A DNA stretch of 64,000 bases from Pogona vitticeps (GCF_051106095.1 NC_135787.1:174701001-174765000); one strand, 5' to 3'. Shown: positions 12,201 to 24,445, counted from the first letter of the stretch. Notes: generated by a model not told the origin, from the letters alone. A program made the numbers and translations.

Positions 12201-13704
12201 CCAGAAATTTTACACCCTGATGGGGAAGCAAAACAAAATGAAAAAGCAGATGTATGCAGCTCATAGTTTCTTAGAGGTAACAGAGGAAAGAGGGGGGGAA
12301 AGCAAATCTAGGCACCACCAATCCTTGAAGTTAAACATCAGTTCTTAGATTTGTTAGCAGAGGGATTAGTGTACCTACAGTCACCTAACTGAGCAGTTGC
12401 AGGAGCAGTAATGGCAGTCCCTTCTCTTTTTCCCTGGAGCAGGAATGTGAATAATAATTCATATGTTTCCCATGCTTGTCAATATTGGCTATCTCAACAT
12501 GGCAAAGCACCCAAAGGATAAATATTCCAGCCCCATGAGATTCTGCAGTCTGCCCAGAACTGGTCTTTCTCTCTCAATCTCTCTCTTTATAGAATGAAGC
12601 ACATGGATGAAATAAAGCACTGGCTCTCTCAGACAGCCAGAGAAACATACTTTATTACGGCTAAAAAACCAGCCCTCAGTGGCTATCTCAGTTCTGCACA
12701 ATGTGCAGAAGGTACACAACTTCATGAAAGTCATACAAATGCCACTTGGTGGATGTTACTCAAGTCGATAGGAACAAAAAAAAATCTAACACACTAGCAG
12801 GTCGATGAGGAGAAAAATACAATTTCTCAACCTTGTCTGTGAACACAAGACAAGCAAAAGATTCACACCTCTGCTCTTCAAGCCCCCTTAGCCACTGAGT
12901 TCTCTTGAAGGACAAAGAACAGCTTGTCCTGCACCCCCTAAACTGGCCTGCTGCCCTCTGGTGTGGTGGAGCAGATTATTTCCCCATGGCCAGGGTTGGG
13001 GTAAGCTTCAACATGGGATTCTAATGCTTCTGGAAGCAGAAAGTGGAGAAATTCAATTAATGCAGCATCATATGTGCATGCAACCTAAGTGTACAAACGA
13101 AGATCTAGTAAGTGGCCGAGATAATGTTATTGAAGTAGCCCGCTTCTGTCAGAAACAGTCTAATCATTTTAACATTTTAAATGTGTTTGCAATTTATATT
13201 TCATATACATCCATAATTTTAAATTATGCAGTGCTCTGGTAAGAATAAAGAAATGATCAGTTTCTGTGGATGGAAAGACAGCATCCCTTTCCCTTCACTT
13301 CAAGGCTGCAAAATGTTTTGGGCCATTTATGTTTTTGGTATCCAAAACAATTCCCCGGGCCCAGAATTTGTCAATCCTAAGGGTCTACCATTGGCTCCAG
13401 TTGGCAGATCCTGGCACAGCTGGGGAAGAGGGTTCATTCAACCAACACTGCCAGAATTCTGTATTTTATAATTTTAATGTACACAAACGAGCAGGCACAC
13501 TGTGCAGTGGTGACCCGTGTCATGTGCACGGAATATGCAAACGTACCATTACAGAGCTGCCTCGTTCTCATAATAATAATATAAAAAATCTGTGGACACT
13601 CTTGGACCCTGGACCTCTAGTTAAAACAACAAATCCAAGTAGATCCAGCATGGCTGATATCCAGCCATCTGTCATATTATAAACAATATGGATATAAGGC
13701 GGAG
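12201..13704. other. Intergenic, no gene recognised
   Basis: Several open frames of 60-140 codons, including 13266-13682 on +, show no known domain and no conserved splice borders. Nothing further is supported. Confidence 0.4.
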
Positions 13705-14076
13705 TTCTATATTCCCCTATTGGAACTTGGTGGCGCCGCGGGCTAAATCGCAGAAGCCTGTGCTACAGGGTCAGAAGACCAGCAGTTGTAAGATCGAATC
13801 CACGCAACAGAGTGAGCTCCCATCACTTGTCCCAGCTCCCGCCAGCCTAGTGGTTCAAAAGCATGCAAATGCAAGTAGATAAATAGGGACCACCTCGGTG
13901 GGAAGGTAACAGAGTTCCGTGTCTAAGTCGCACTGGCCATGTGACCACGGAAGATTGTCTTCGGACAAAAGCTGGCTCTATGGCTTGGAAATGGGGATGA
14001 GCACCGCCCCTTAGAGTCGAACACGACTGGACAAAAATTGTCAAGGGGAACCTTTACCTTTTCTATATTCCCCTAT
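13705..14076 (+). repeat. Sauria-type SINE with 16-bp target duplication
   Basis: The body 13721-14060 is flanked by perfect copies of TTCTATATTCCCCTAT (13705-13720 and 14061-14076). The head is tRNA-like (TGGCGCCGCGGG near the start; B-box-like AGATCGAATCCA). The 3' part carries AGAGTCGAACACGACTGGAC, which resembles the Bov-B tail in this window. Sauria SINEs are known to depend on Bov-B machinery, which also occurs here. The intact duplication suggests a fairly recent insertion. Confidence 0.9.
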
Positions 14077-14199
14077 CCAGAGTTTAGAAAAAGTATCTTT
14101 TTAACTAAGGTTGCTAGATGTGATGCATAGGGGATTCTGTGAGCTGTAAATCTCTCTCCTTGACATTAAAGTCTTTCCTTTCTTCCACCTTAGGCTGTG

Positions 14200-14402
14200 A
14201 TTTTTGAAAAAAAAACCTTTCAAGGTTGTCCAGGTAGAGAATATTCAGAAATATCTTACCATTTCCTTCTTTTGGGGGGGCATCCCAGGACTGTGCAGCT
14301 TGTTCAAGGCCACACAAGCTGGCTCTACTCACATGATGAGGCAAGGTTGGGAATCAAACTCTCAGCCTCTGAACCACTCAGCTATCCAGCCAGAGGGCAA
14401 AT
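14200..14402 (-). repeat. tRNA-derived SINE
   Basis: On the minus strand it begins GGCTGGATAGCTGAGTGG (A-box-like), then a B-box-like GAGTTTGATTCCC. A body ending in TATTCTCTACCTGGACAACC follows, like the SINE piece at 61346-61446. The A-run at its minus-strand 3' side is cut short. Confidence 0.7.
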
Positions 14403-15637
14403 ATTAAAAGGCAGAGTACGGAATAACAAAGCAAATATGACCACACTTACAAATTGGGAGTTAATGCACAACTGAAGAAGGGCCAAGAGAGATTTAATGT
14501 GCATGTATAATGGGACCTTCTTGCCAATCCTTCCAACAGGCTGAAGAGCAACCACAGTCAGCCATCTACAACATTGCCAAGGAACAAAGGTGGGTCTTCT
14601 CCTGTTGAACACAAAAGCATAGCTGGAAAGACCACAACCAGCCATCCCTTCCATAACAAACTGTTCTAGAGAGCCATCTAGCGGTCTGTTTTCCTCCCCT
14701 TCCACCAGGAGGAACGCAACATGTTAGAAGCTTCATGCTTTCCTTCCATAATCAATTGTTTTTTTAAAAAAAGACATTCATCCTCACATCGGCCAGCAAA
14801 TAATTGTAATTAACACCAAGTTTGCAAACTTTCCGCAGTTTAGCCAACCAAAGCTGTAACTGACTAATCAGAAACAAATTGTAATTTATAAAAAGCAAAT
14901 TTAAATCAATGGAGCCAAGACCACAACCAAGGACTAGTCTTTTAAAATGCCATTTTCAGCTCCAGTGTTTAACTGCAGTATTTCCACTGCAGGGCAGACC
15001 CTACCATTAGCCTATGGTGGTTGCCTCAAGATAGCAGATTTGGAGTGTCAGTAAAGGATATCAAATCATTATAACTGTTGGAAGTCAGAAACACAAGCAC
15101 AAATAACAAAAAAGTTGAATTGGGGGGGTGATGGAGAGAGTTATGTGGGCTTGGGTACCTTGTTCCCTCATGTCTTCATTTAATTTAATAGTTTAATTTA
15201 CAAATTTCCATGGCCACCTGTTGTTTTTGTTAAAAATTTTGTAATTTTTGTAATTTTGCATGTTGCCCTTAGCAGTTTTGGGCCGGGCTCACTGTCAGTC
15301 TATCCAACACTAAACAGCCATTTCTTCCCTGTCCCTAAATTCAAAGAGAATTTAGGATCTCCCCAACCCGTCTGTTTCAAGTCAAAGAGTCTGTTGAAAT
15401 CCGTTGTTGCAAGCAGTCATGTTCGTCAGTCTGCTGTTTGATCTGTTCATATCGGCACGTAAATGAAATGTTCTTATTCTTTCTTCTACCAAATGTCTCA
15501 GAGTGAGTTGCTGGGACTTGAAGTACCAGTTGATGAAGAAAAGGGGTGGACTACTCTGGTGAACTTGAAGCTATTCTACTCTGTGAATCCCTGCAGTTCT
15601 GCTGTATAGCTAGAGGAACTTAGTGGTGGATTTGTTT
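14403..15637. other. Intergenic, no gene recognised
   Basis: AT-rich, no conserved frame. A run resembling simple AATTTT repeats lies near 15180-15255. Confidence 0.4.
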
Positions 15638-15780
15638 CTCGTGCTGTAGTAATTAAACTGCTATACTGCAGCTAAAACTCTGCTCACAAGGAGGGTTCAA
15701 TCCCAGGTAGCCGGCCAGAGGATCACTCCTCCTTCCATGGGGTCATATATAAGCAACACATTTTGCTTTGCTTTGCTTCT
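15638..15780 (+). repeat. tRNA-derived SINE with (TTTGC)n tail, degraded
   Basis: It shares the middle (AAACTGCTATACTGCAGC, AAAACTCTGCTCACA), the B-box-like GGGTTCAATCCCAG and the GCTTTGCTTTGCTT tail with the copies at 42079-42331 and 58966-59222. The central part is missing. Confidence 0.65.
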
Positions 15781-16483
15781 GCATGGAGATACACTTGACC
15801 CTTGGGGTACTTCCAGCAATATAACTGTATGATTCTGCAATGAAACTACTTTTTGGGTGGGTGGGCAAGGAATTTCCCAATATTGAAATGCATAAGCCCA
15901 TTCCTGCAGCCTGATATAGGATTGTGCAGGAAAATGTCTCTGCATTTGATTTTGCCAGAAATTGGAGACATTCATGTCATGGACTACAACTTCTTGAATA
16001 TGACTGTCTGGGATATGCTGGGACTTTTAGTCTCTGCAGCTCCTGAATGTATAAACTGGCCCTGGTTTCTTTCTAGATTAACTTGGGGGACTCCCTGAAA
16101 GAGGTCAGTCCAGTGGAATAATTAGTTATACAAGTATGTTATTAGTCCTGTCTTACCAGATACACATTTTTCATTGATTCAATCATCCACTCTTAAATCA
16201 ATTAATGAAACCACTTCAAATAGATCTGTATGTTAAAACAATCTCAACATCTGTCTTTTTGAGGATACTGAACATTCATAAGAGAGATTGTGCTCTTCTT
16301 CTTTAACTATAGCTTACTTTTCAATTCTAGATGTCAGTTTTGAATCTTACAGTAGAACAGGAAAGACAGTGAGACAGTGAAGAAAGTGCTCACTCACCCC
16401 ACTATCTAAAAACAGTGATTATGGCACATGAGCCTAAAAACCCCCACACATTGGCCTTCTCTTCTTGAGCAGTAATAATACGT
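15781..16483. other. Intergenic, no gene recognised
   Basis: No gene or clear repeat seen. Confidence 0.4.
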
Positions 16484-16665
16484 TGTTGTATTATGTATTG
16501 TCAATTTGCCTCTGATTTATGGGGACCCTATGAATGAATGATCTCCAAAATGCCCTGTCCTCAACAGCCCTTTTCAGCACTTGTAAACTCAAACCTGTGG
16601 TCTATTTAAGGAGTCAGAGCCATCTAGTATTTGGTCATCCTCTTTTCCTGTTAACAAAGTAAATC
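16484..16665 (-). mobile_element. LINE 3'-end relic
   Basis: It is similar in order and wording to 33140-33365 (GGGGAC...ATGAATGA..ATCTCCAAAATG, CTGTCCTCAACAGCCC, CTTGTAAACTCAA, GGAGTC..., TCCTCTTTTCCTG). Read on the minus strand, such segments encode the C-terminal end of LINE ORF2 in several reptile families. The clade is not resolved. Confidence 0.5.
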
Positions 16666-16693
16666 TTATTATAAGAATATTTTGATATTAACA

Positions 16694-17200
16694 TTGTTGT
16701 TTAGTCGTTTAGTCGTGTCCGATTCTTTGTGACCCCATGGACCAGAGCACGTCAGGCTCTCCTATCTTCCACTGCCTCCCGGAGTTGGGTCAAATTCATG
16801 TTGGTCGCTTTGATGACACTGTCCAACCATCTTGTCCTCTGTCATCCCCTTCTCCTTTTGCCTTCACACTTTCCCAACATCAGGGTCTTTTCCAGGGAAT
16901 CGTCTCTTCTCATGAGATGGCCAAAGTACTGGAGCCTCAGCTTCAGGATCTGTCCTTCCAGTGGGCACTCGGGGTTAATTTCCTTCAGGATGGATAGGTT
17001 TGTTCTCCTTGCAGTCCAGGGGACTTTCAAGAGTCTCCTTCAGCACCACAGTTCAAAAGCATCAATTCTTCGATGGTCAGCCTTCTTTATGGTCCAGCTT
17101 TCACTTCCATGCATCATTATGGGAAAAACCATAGCTTTGACTATGTAGACCTTTGTCGGCAAGGTGATGTCTATCCTTTTTAAGATGTTGTCTAGGTATT
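16694..17200 (-). mobile_element. Bov-B (RTE) LINE, 3' end of ORF2 plus tail
   Basis: The minus-strand frame reads KVPWTARRTNLSILKEINPE and then LKLRLQYFGHLMRRDDSLEK, the well-known Bov-B ORF2 C-terminus. It ends in the tail (plus-strand GTCGTGTCCGATTCTTTGTG). The copy is 5'-truncated, as expected of target-primed reverse transcription. Confidence 0.92.
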
Positions 17201-17531
17201 ACTGTTAGAAGAGTGCAATGAATTAGTGTTGAGATTGCAGCTCTTAAATAAGGATAATTAGGCTGATCACTCACATTTGGGTAAAAATAGAAGCTTAGGT
17301 TGACTTCCCCATTAAATCTATTCAGAGAAAAGTGAAATGCGGTTAGCAGAACCCCCATGTGCTGATTTCTATGCATAGGAATAATATGACTGAAAGCCAT
17401 GAGGAAGGACACCCCATGTGTGGCTATCTCTTTCTTTAAAAGGGAAACAAAATTAATCTGCTTACAACAAGAAGGAAGGCACAAATGTGTTCTTCCAGAA
17501 AAAGAGCAAATGAACAGAGCAATTTCACAAA

Positions 17532-17683
17532 TCTTAGAGCAGTGGTTCTTAACCTTTGTTACTCGGATGCTTTTGAACTGCAACTCCCAGAAACCCCAGC
17601 CAGCAAAGCTGATGGTGAAGGCTTCTGGGAGTTGCAGTCCAAAACTCCTGAGTAACCCCAGGTTAAGAACCAGTGTCTTAGAG
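17532..17683. mobile_element. 136-bp hAT-like MITE with 8-bp target duplications
   Basis: The element 17540-17675 lies between perfect TCTTAGAG copies (17532-17539, 17676-17683). Its ends form an inverted repeat (CAGTGGTTCTTAACC; GGTTAAGAACCAGTG) around an imperfect palindrome with CAACTCCCAGAA. It has the same length and layout as 30929-31064 and 50152-50287. Confidence 0.9.
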
Positions 17684-18480
17684 CAACCACCAGTTGCTCT
17701 CTAGAATGTACGTATGAGATTGGAAAACTTACTATTTTGGATCGTATCTCGCAGAATTCTGAAGCCAGCATAGCTACTGGCCATGCCACTTGGGGGATGA
17801 AAGAATGTGGCCCTCTCAAAAGCTTTTCTAGTCTGTAGTGTATGTCATACAGAAACATCACACACACATGCACATGATGTACAGACATGGATCAACATTG
17901 CTATCTGAATTTTATGATCTCCTTCAGATCCTGGCTACAGGGACTATCACGGGGAGCACCTGCACTGTGAAATTAACCAAGACCCCAGCAGTGGTGGGAC
18001 CCAGCAACCACCGATGCAACCTTATTTTACCTGAAAGCTAGGCACAGATTTTTCCAGATCTGTAGGATGGAAAAGAACATATTCTAAATGGGATGAAAGC
18101 TAAACATATGGCTATATAACATAATCACCTACAAAAAGAAAATTTGGTGACATATTGTGAGCCTTTTGAGGAGTATGAGGAAAGGCTATGAAACACTGAC
18201 CTTCTCCCACCTAAATTCAGTCTCTTCTACCAGGGATAAAAGAATAAATTCCAGCCACTTCCAAGCAAAATGCTCTATGGAACAACACGGGTAAGGGTCA
18301 CTGCCTTTGGCTGACTGCAGTGCAGAATCCAGGAGGGGGCTTTTATTAGCTCGTTCTGTTTTTAATGTCCCATGCTGTTTTGCTAATCACTTCCACTGGA
18401 TATCTGAAACAAAACAGCAGAAGAAATAAAAGATAGGATTTTTTGGTGCATATAAAAATACAGCAGGTAGGCAATGCCTG
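17684..18480. other. Intergenic, no gene recognised
   Basis: Short open frames only. No known motif. Confidence 0.4.
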
Positions 18481-19240
18481 TAGGGTGACCAGATGTCCGG
18501 GGGGGGGGGGGGATGAAAATATGAAAACAACAAAAATGTCAGAGACTTACTTTTGCCAGTAGGAATGTTACATCAGTTCATAAACCTGGATGGATAATAA
18601 GACAATAAAACAGCATGTTATAGCTGTCAGAATAGGGGTAGAACAGTTGTGGCAACATATGGTTTGGGACGAGCATCTTATCTGGGTGTAAAAAGGTGAC
18701 TTATCATGTGCATAAATTAAGCAGTAACATTGTTTTCAAACCCACCCTCCATGATAAATATATATAATTTCATCAGACTAAGAAAAACTCTGGGCTAAAT
18801 CCGCTTCATAATCCCTGCTAGAGTAGATCCAGTGGCCAAAGTCTAGTTGCTTTGTGTAGTAAATCACCCTAGAGTGGCCCCATGGAACAAATAGGGGATT
18901 TTGTGAGGAATTGCATACATTAACTTATAAACAGAGATGCAAAAATATATATGTGTGTGTTTTAAAAAAATAAACATCCCACAATAAGGGGGCAGTGGGC
19001 AAGTGACCCGCATTTCTGCTGTTGAGTCTGCTATCCAGTGTCCGATATTCATAATAGGTACTGCTGCATATAAATGTCGGCTGATCTTTCTCCTTGTGGT
19101 TCTTTGCCTTCAGATCAGATTTGAACAAGCCAGGCCATCACACAGAAGTGGAGTGGTCCTATGTCCTCCTTTAGGACAAAACTCTCTTCTTTTTGATGGT
19201 GTATGTCCTCCACCACCAGGGCATCTCTTTGGTCACCCTA
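18481..19240. mobile_element. Possible DNA-transposon relic with TAGGGTGACCA ends
   Basis: TAGGGTGACCAGATGTCC at the left is mirrored by TGGTCACCCTA at 19230-19240 on the right. 'Tgtcctcc/aggaca' words lie near the right end. A G14 run sits at 18499-18512. No convincing target duplication is seen, so the two ends may belong to different copies. Confidence 0.35.
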
Positions 19241-19591
19241 CCCCGCCCCCCAAAAAAAGAGTTTCTCTGGCCAAGTAGGGAAAATAGAGGCCTTGGCTGA
19301 CAAACGCATCTATCCAGCCTTCTCTTGTTAAGTAAACTGGTTGGAAGGGGTCATTTAGTCAGAAAACACGCAGCCACAAATACAGCTAGTAATGCATGGC
19401 AGGGTGGAGACAGCATGGCAAATCAATTCTGCGTGGATTTTCTGGTGAGGTCTGTTCCAGGAGTGAATGTTCTGAAGGCACTGTTCAGACCATTTCTTGA
19501 AAATAACAGATTATAATCTAGCAAGATATTTCAGTTAGATGAAGAAAATACAATGCACAGGTCATTTCAGAGAGTTATTAAACATGATGCC

Positions 19592-19745
<154 letters not shown>

Positions 19746-19751
19746 GGTTCA

Positions 19752-19977
19752 CAGTAGGATCATGGTATCCATGGAAATAAGTTCCAAGCCTCCCCCATGC
19801 TGAAAACCACAGATGTCCAACCCCAATATGCAGCATAATCTCTGGTTCCCACTAGTGGCCAGTTCTGGCAATGCACCTTGGAAATGTGCATTTCTGGGTT
19901 TCTTAGTTAAATATTTTCAGGCAGTGGAGAACTGAAACTGCAGGTACTGATCCCGCAGATACGGATGTGTCGTATTG
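19752..19977. mobile_element. Short pogo/MER2-like MITE
   Basis: It starts CAGTAGGATCATGGTATCC and ends ATACGGATGTGTCGTATTG followed by TA. The internal GATCCCGCAGATACGGAT resembles the end at 1-70. The left flank begins directly after the (TATC)n array. Confidence 0.5.
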
Positions 19978-20384
19978 TATATTCCATTTTTATCTCAATG
20001 CTGTGTCCCCAGGTGGTCACCTTGTCATAGTCTTGTACAATATTATGTGCAGTTGTGTATTTACAATCAATTTATAGTAAAGGTGTCTAATTGTGATGAT
20101 ATTTGCATATATTAGTTTAAATTAGCATTGGCACATTTAATGAAAAAATGCCATCCTATTTTAAGAAGACCATCCTCCTTTTTCGTGTTTCTTATTTTTC
20201 TTGTCTTGCTTTTTGGTGATGCCTAGTCTCCTTTTTTGCCAATGGAACAGTGACCACCCTAAATGGTAGCAATCTTCAAAAGGAGGATTGCCCTTTACCA
20301 TGTGGTATAGTAGGAAAGAGGTAGAGGATGGGAAGCTGCAAGTGAGGGGTGGGGTAGGGAGGAAGCTGGCCCAGTTTGGCAGAA

Positions 20385-20526
20385 TCCAGGGATGTTAGCA
20401 AGTCTTTGGGTCTGAGTCCTAAGTCTGAGCCCAAGTGTTTGATACCAAGTCCCAAGTCTGAGTCTCTGTTAAAACAAGCTTTTTCCACCAGAAAAAAAAT
20501 GGGCCTACTTTAGCTGTGACTAACTA
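20385..20526 (+). mobile_element. Fragment of the GTCTGAGTCC-rich MITE family
   Basis: CCAGGGATGTTAGCAAGTCT, then repeated 'agtctgagtcc' words and AAGCTTTTT. It parallels the left half of the element at 56287-56514. Its right half is replaced by the Bov-B copy that begins near 20530. Confidence 0.55.
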
Positions 20527-20529
20527 ATG

Positions 20530-22625
20530 GATGGCAAGAATGGACATTGACATCCTGAGTGTCAGTGAACTAAAATGGACGGGAATGGGTGAATTCAATT
20601 CAGATGATTATCATATCTATTATTGTGGGCAAGAAGGAAATGAAGTAGCCCTTATAGTTAACAAAAGAGTGGGAAAAGCTGTACTGGGATACAATTTCAA
20701 AAATGATAGAATGATTTCAGTACGAATCCAAGGCAGACTTTTCCACATCACAGTAATCCAAGTTCATGCATCAACCACCGATGATGAAGAGGCTGAAATT
20801 GAACAATTCTATGAAGACTTACAACACCTTCTAGAACTGAAAACAAAGAAAAATATTCTCATTATAGGGGACTGGAATGCTAAAGTAGGGAGTCAAGAGA
20901 TAAAAGGAACAACAGGAAAGTTTGGCCTTGGAGTTCAAAACAAAGCAGGGCAAAGGCTAATAGAGTTATGTCAAGAGAACAAGCTGGTCATCACAAACAC
21001 TCTTTTCCAACAACACAGGAGGCGACTCTACACATGGACATGACCAGATGGGCAATACCGAAATCAGATTGATTATGTTATCTGCAGCCAAAGATGGAGA
21101 AGCTCAATATAGTCAGCAAAAACAAGACCTGGAGCTGATTGTGGCTCTGATCATCAGCTTCTTATAGCAAAAATTCAAGCTTAAACTGAAGAAAGTAGGA
21201 AAAATCACTGGGCTAGTCAGGTATAATCTAGCCCAAATCCCTTATGAATAAAAAGTGGGAGTGAAGAACAGATATAAGGAACTAGATTTGGTGGACAGAT
21301 TACCTGATGAATTATGGATGGAGGCTCATAACATTGTATAGGAGGCAGCAACAAAAACCATCCTAAAGAAAAGGAAATCAAAGAAAGCAAAGTGGTTGTA
21401 CAACAAGGCTTACAAATAGCAGAGAACAGAAGGGAAACCAAATTCAAGGGAGATAGGGAAAGTTACAGAAAATTGAATGCAGACTTCCAAAGAATAGCAA
21501 GGAGAGACAAGAGTGCCTTCTTAAATGAACAGTGCAAAGAATAAAGAAAAGAATAGAAAGGGAAAAACCAGAGATCTGTTCAAGAAAATTGGAGATGTTA
21601 AAGGAACATTTTGTGCAAAGATGGACATGATAAAAGACAAAAATGGTAGGGACCTTACAGAAGCAGAAGACATAAAGAAGAGGTGGCAAGAATACACAGA
21701 GGAATTATACCAGAAAGATTTGGATGTCCTGGACAACCCAGATAGTGTGGTTGCTGACCTTGAGCCAGACATCCTGGAGAGTAAAGTCAAGGGAGCCTTA
21801 GAAAGGTTGGCTAACAACAAGGGCAGTGGACGTGAAGGCATTCCAATGGAACTATTAAGGTGCTGTTAAGGTGCTACACTCAATATGCCAGCAAGTTTGG
21901 AAAACTCAGCAGTGGCCAGAGGACTGGAAAAGATCAGTCTACATCCCAATCCCAAAGAAAGGCAGTGCCAAAGAATACTTCAACTACCATACAATTGCAC
22001 TCATTTCACATGCTAGCAAGGTTATGCTCAAAATCCTACAAGGCAGGCTTCAGCAGTATGTGGACCGAGAACTCCCAGAAGTACAAGCTGGATTTCGAAG
22101 GGGCAGACAAACTAGAGACCAAATTGGTAACATGCACTGGATTATGGAGAAAGCCAGAGAGTTCCAGAAAAACATCTACTTCTGCTTCATTGACTACGCA
22201 AAAGCCTTTGATTGTGTGGACCATAGCAAACTATGGCAAGACTGTGTGGACCACAGCAAACTATGATCCCCTTATCTATCTCCTGAGAAATCTATATGCA
22301 GGACAGGAAGCAACAGTTAGAACTGAATATGGAACAACTGATTGGTTCAAAATTGGGAAAGGAGTACGACAAGGCTGTATATTGTCTCTCTGCTTTTTTA
22401 ACTTATATGCAGAATATATCATGCGGAAGGCTGGACTGGAGGAACCCCGGGCCAGAATTAAGATTGCTGGAATAAATATCAACAACCTCAGATATGTAGA
22501 TGATACCACTCTGATGGCAGAAAGTGAGGGGGAATTAATGAGGGTGAAAGAATAGAGCACAAAAAATGATCTGACGCTCAACATAAAAAAAATAAGATCA
22601 TGGCCACTGGTACCATCACCTCCTG
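20530..22625 (+). mobile_element. Bov-B (RTE) LINE, ORF2 endonuclease and RT region
   Basis: The frame at 20531-21043 reads MARMDIDILSVSELKW and later NILIIGDWNAKVG, the APE-type endonuclease of Bov-B. Later frames carry DLTEAEDIKKRWQEYTEELY and the RT landmarks KVMLKILQGRLQQYVDRELP, FCFIDYAKAFDCVDHSKLW and RYVDDTTLMAE. Several frame breaks interrupt it. A direct duplication of about 30 bp (TGTGTGGACCATAGCAAACT repeated from about 22214 and 22244) lies inside the RT. The copy stops within the RT region without a 3' tail, so its 3' part has been lost. Confidence 0.93.
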
Positions 22626-22879
22626 GCAAATTACAATATGTTTCAGTAGTACTTGGTGGTTGCTCTGTGTGTGGGTTTAAATTGGCAGGCTGGCTATAAT
22701 ACAATGTATTAATTTACAGTATTTTGTATGGCTTATGGCAAAATACAGCATTATGGTGCATGACTTCACAAAGACAATGTAAAACACTAAAGGAAAAAAT
22801 TCTATGAGATTTTAAAAACACGCAATATGAATAGTGAATAACTAGTGAAATAAATTATGTATGAGCAGTTGCTAGAGTA

Positions 22880-23660
22880 CTTCTGGGTATCTAAATCATT
22901 TAACCCTTGAGCACCAGTGCCCTCAAGATGATGCAGTTCTTGCAGGGACCCAGGGAACATTTAAGGGGGCAATCTATTACAAATGTGACCCACCGTTACA
23001 ATTAGGATTATCGGCCAGCCTCCATTTATGTTTCCAATATTGGCACCTGCTGTGGTTAGTTTGGATCAGGTTAAGTGCTGTCCAGTTTTTTCCTTGGTTG
23101 ATCAACAAAACCATAAGGTCATTGTACAGGGGCTGCAATACTCAGCCACCGAACAGACCCAGGCAAGAAGAACTGTGTCCCTTTTGCTCCCCGGCAAGTG
23201 CCAGAAAGTTTTTGTGGGATATTGTTCCTGCTTTTCATTTTATCCAAGGTCTTTCTTAAATGTTCCCTATAAATTAAGGACCGACCGATCAAGGGTCACT
23301 CCTAAAGACTTTGAGTGGCAGTTGGACTTTTAGCAGTTGATTCCTAAATTCCACTTTCGGTGTATAGTCGGCTTGTCTGTTGCTCAGGTGAAAGCAAGAA
23401 AACTCGTTTTTGTTGATGTTGGGGTTTAGGCTCCGAATTTCAAAAAAAACTATCCATTTCCTTTAAATCATTTTCAAGGGCTTTTTCAGAGGTGTCGAAG
23501 TCTTCAGATTGTTTGATCAATGCGATGTTGTCAGCAAATGTAAACTTTTTTGCAGCAGCGCTTAAGTCAGATGTATACATATTAAAGAGTAGTGGGGTCA
23601 GCAGAGAACTTTGTGGCGGCTCATCATTTAACCTATACTTCTGGCTGGCTTGACCACTTA
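22880..23660 (-). mobile_element. Non-LTR retrotransposon RT relic (jockey/Rex-like)
   Basis: On the minus strand a frame reads EPPQSSLLTPLLFNMYTSDL, then KKFTFADNIALIKQSEDFD, the RT pattern PQGS-L-P-LFN-YT-DL followed by F-AD(D)-AL. The remainder toward 22880 carries the downstream RT region with stops. It differs from Bov-B, CR1 and the 37.9-41.9 kb LINE. The clade is not resolved. Confidence 0.7.
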
Positions 23661-23724
23661 GGTGTACTTCGATGTACAGTATTTATAATACAATGAAAAG
23701 AGTACATAAAAGAGTAAGGACAGC

Positions 23725-23842
23725 AAGTGGTCCCCAACCTTGGGCCTCCAGATGTTCTTGGACTTCAGCTCCCAGAAATCCTGACCAGCAGTGGTGGTGG
23801 TGAAGGCTTCTGGGAGTTGTAGTCCAAGAACATCTGGAGGCC
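23725..23842. mobile_element. 136-bp hAT-like MITE, right end missing
   Basis: GTGGTCCCCAACCTTGGGCC, then CAGCTCCCAGAAATCC and GGGAGTTGTAGTCC. It matches 30929-31064 but lacks the last inverted-repeat segment. It lies about 150 bp before the AGK CpG island. Confidence 0.8.
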
Positions 23843-23994
23843 ATTTCTTCTTCTGGCTTATAAATCAGCCGCTGAACTAAGAACGCAGCCAGGCGAGATC
23901 CCCCTTGGCTTCTGATACTTTCCTCTCCCTGACCGAATCCAAAACCGCCACAGCTTTATGAGCACCAACTATCATCCCACACGATTTATATAAA

Positions 23995-24445
23995 GTTTTT
24001 TGCCGGCTCGTATTTTCGGATTGGTTCTGCCGAGGCGGCCATCGCTTCGAGGGCGGAACCAAGTCGAAGCGGGTCCTTTGTTTCCAAGGGGACGAAGAGC
24101 AGCGGGGGCCCAGGAAGCGGGCGGACCAGTGGTGTTTGGGGACGGCCTTCTCCGAAGAGGAAGGGGAGGCGAGCCCAGCGGCCTGAGGCGGGAAGTCAAA
24201 GAGGCTGCGGGACGGGGAAAGCGAGACCTTTTGGCTTCTCTGCCCGTCGCCTTGGCGCTGTAGGAAGGTGGAGAGGAGGACGGGACGGGCCTCGGCTGCC
24301 GTGGCGGAAGGCGGTGGAGACTGAAGCCGAGAAAAGGGGCAGCTTAGAGACTCCACGTGCCAGGTGAGGAGAAGGAGGTGGGTGCATTGACTCCTTTCCG
24401 CCGCCCCCCCCCGTGCTTCGCATCCCAGGCTGCCCCTTCGCTTGA
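23995..24445 (+). promoter_or_regulatory. AGK: CpG island, likely AGK promoter
   Basis: This is the only long GC-rich, CpG-dense stretch in the window; the flanks are AT-rich with few CpGs. An inverted CCAAT motif (GATTGGTT) lies at 24019-24026. No TATA box is evident, as is common for housekeeping mitochondrial genes. A donor-like CAG|GTGAGG at 24361-24366 and the first AGK coding exon 3.8 kb downstream on the same strand support the link. Whether it also fires on the minus strand cannot be told from sequence. Confidence 0.8.
24200..24363 (+). other. AGK: Predicted non-coding exon 1 of AGK (5' end uncertain)
   Basis: The 3' border is the strong donor CAG|GTGAGGAG (GT at 24364-24365) within the CpG island. 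The next exon (28152) begins 15 bp before the start codon, so an upstream untranslated exon is required. In mammals AGK also has a non-coding first exon. The start coordinate is a placeholder because no transcription start can be read directly. Confidence 0.5.
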
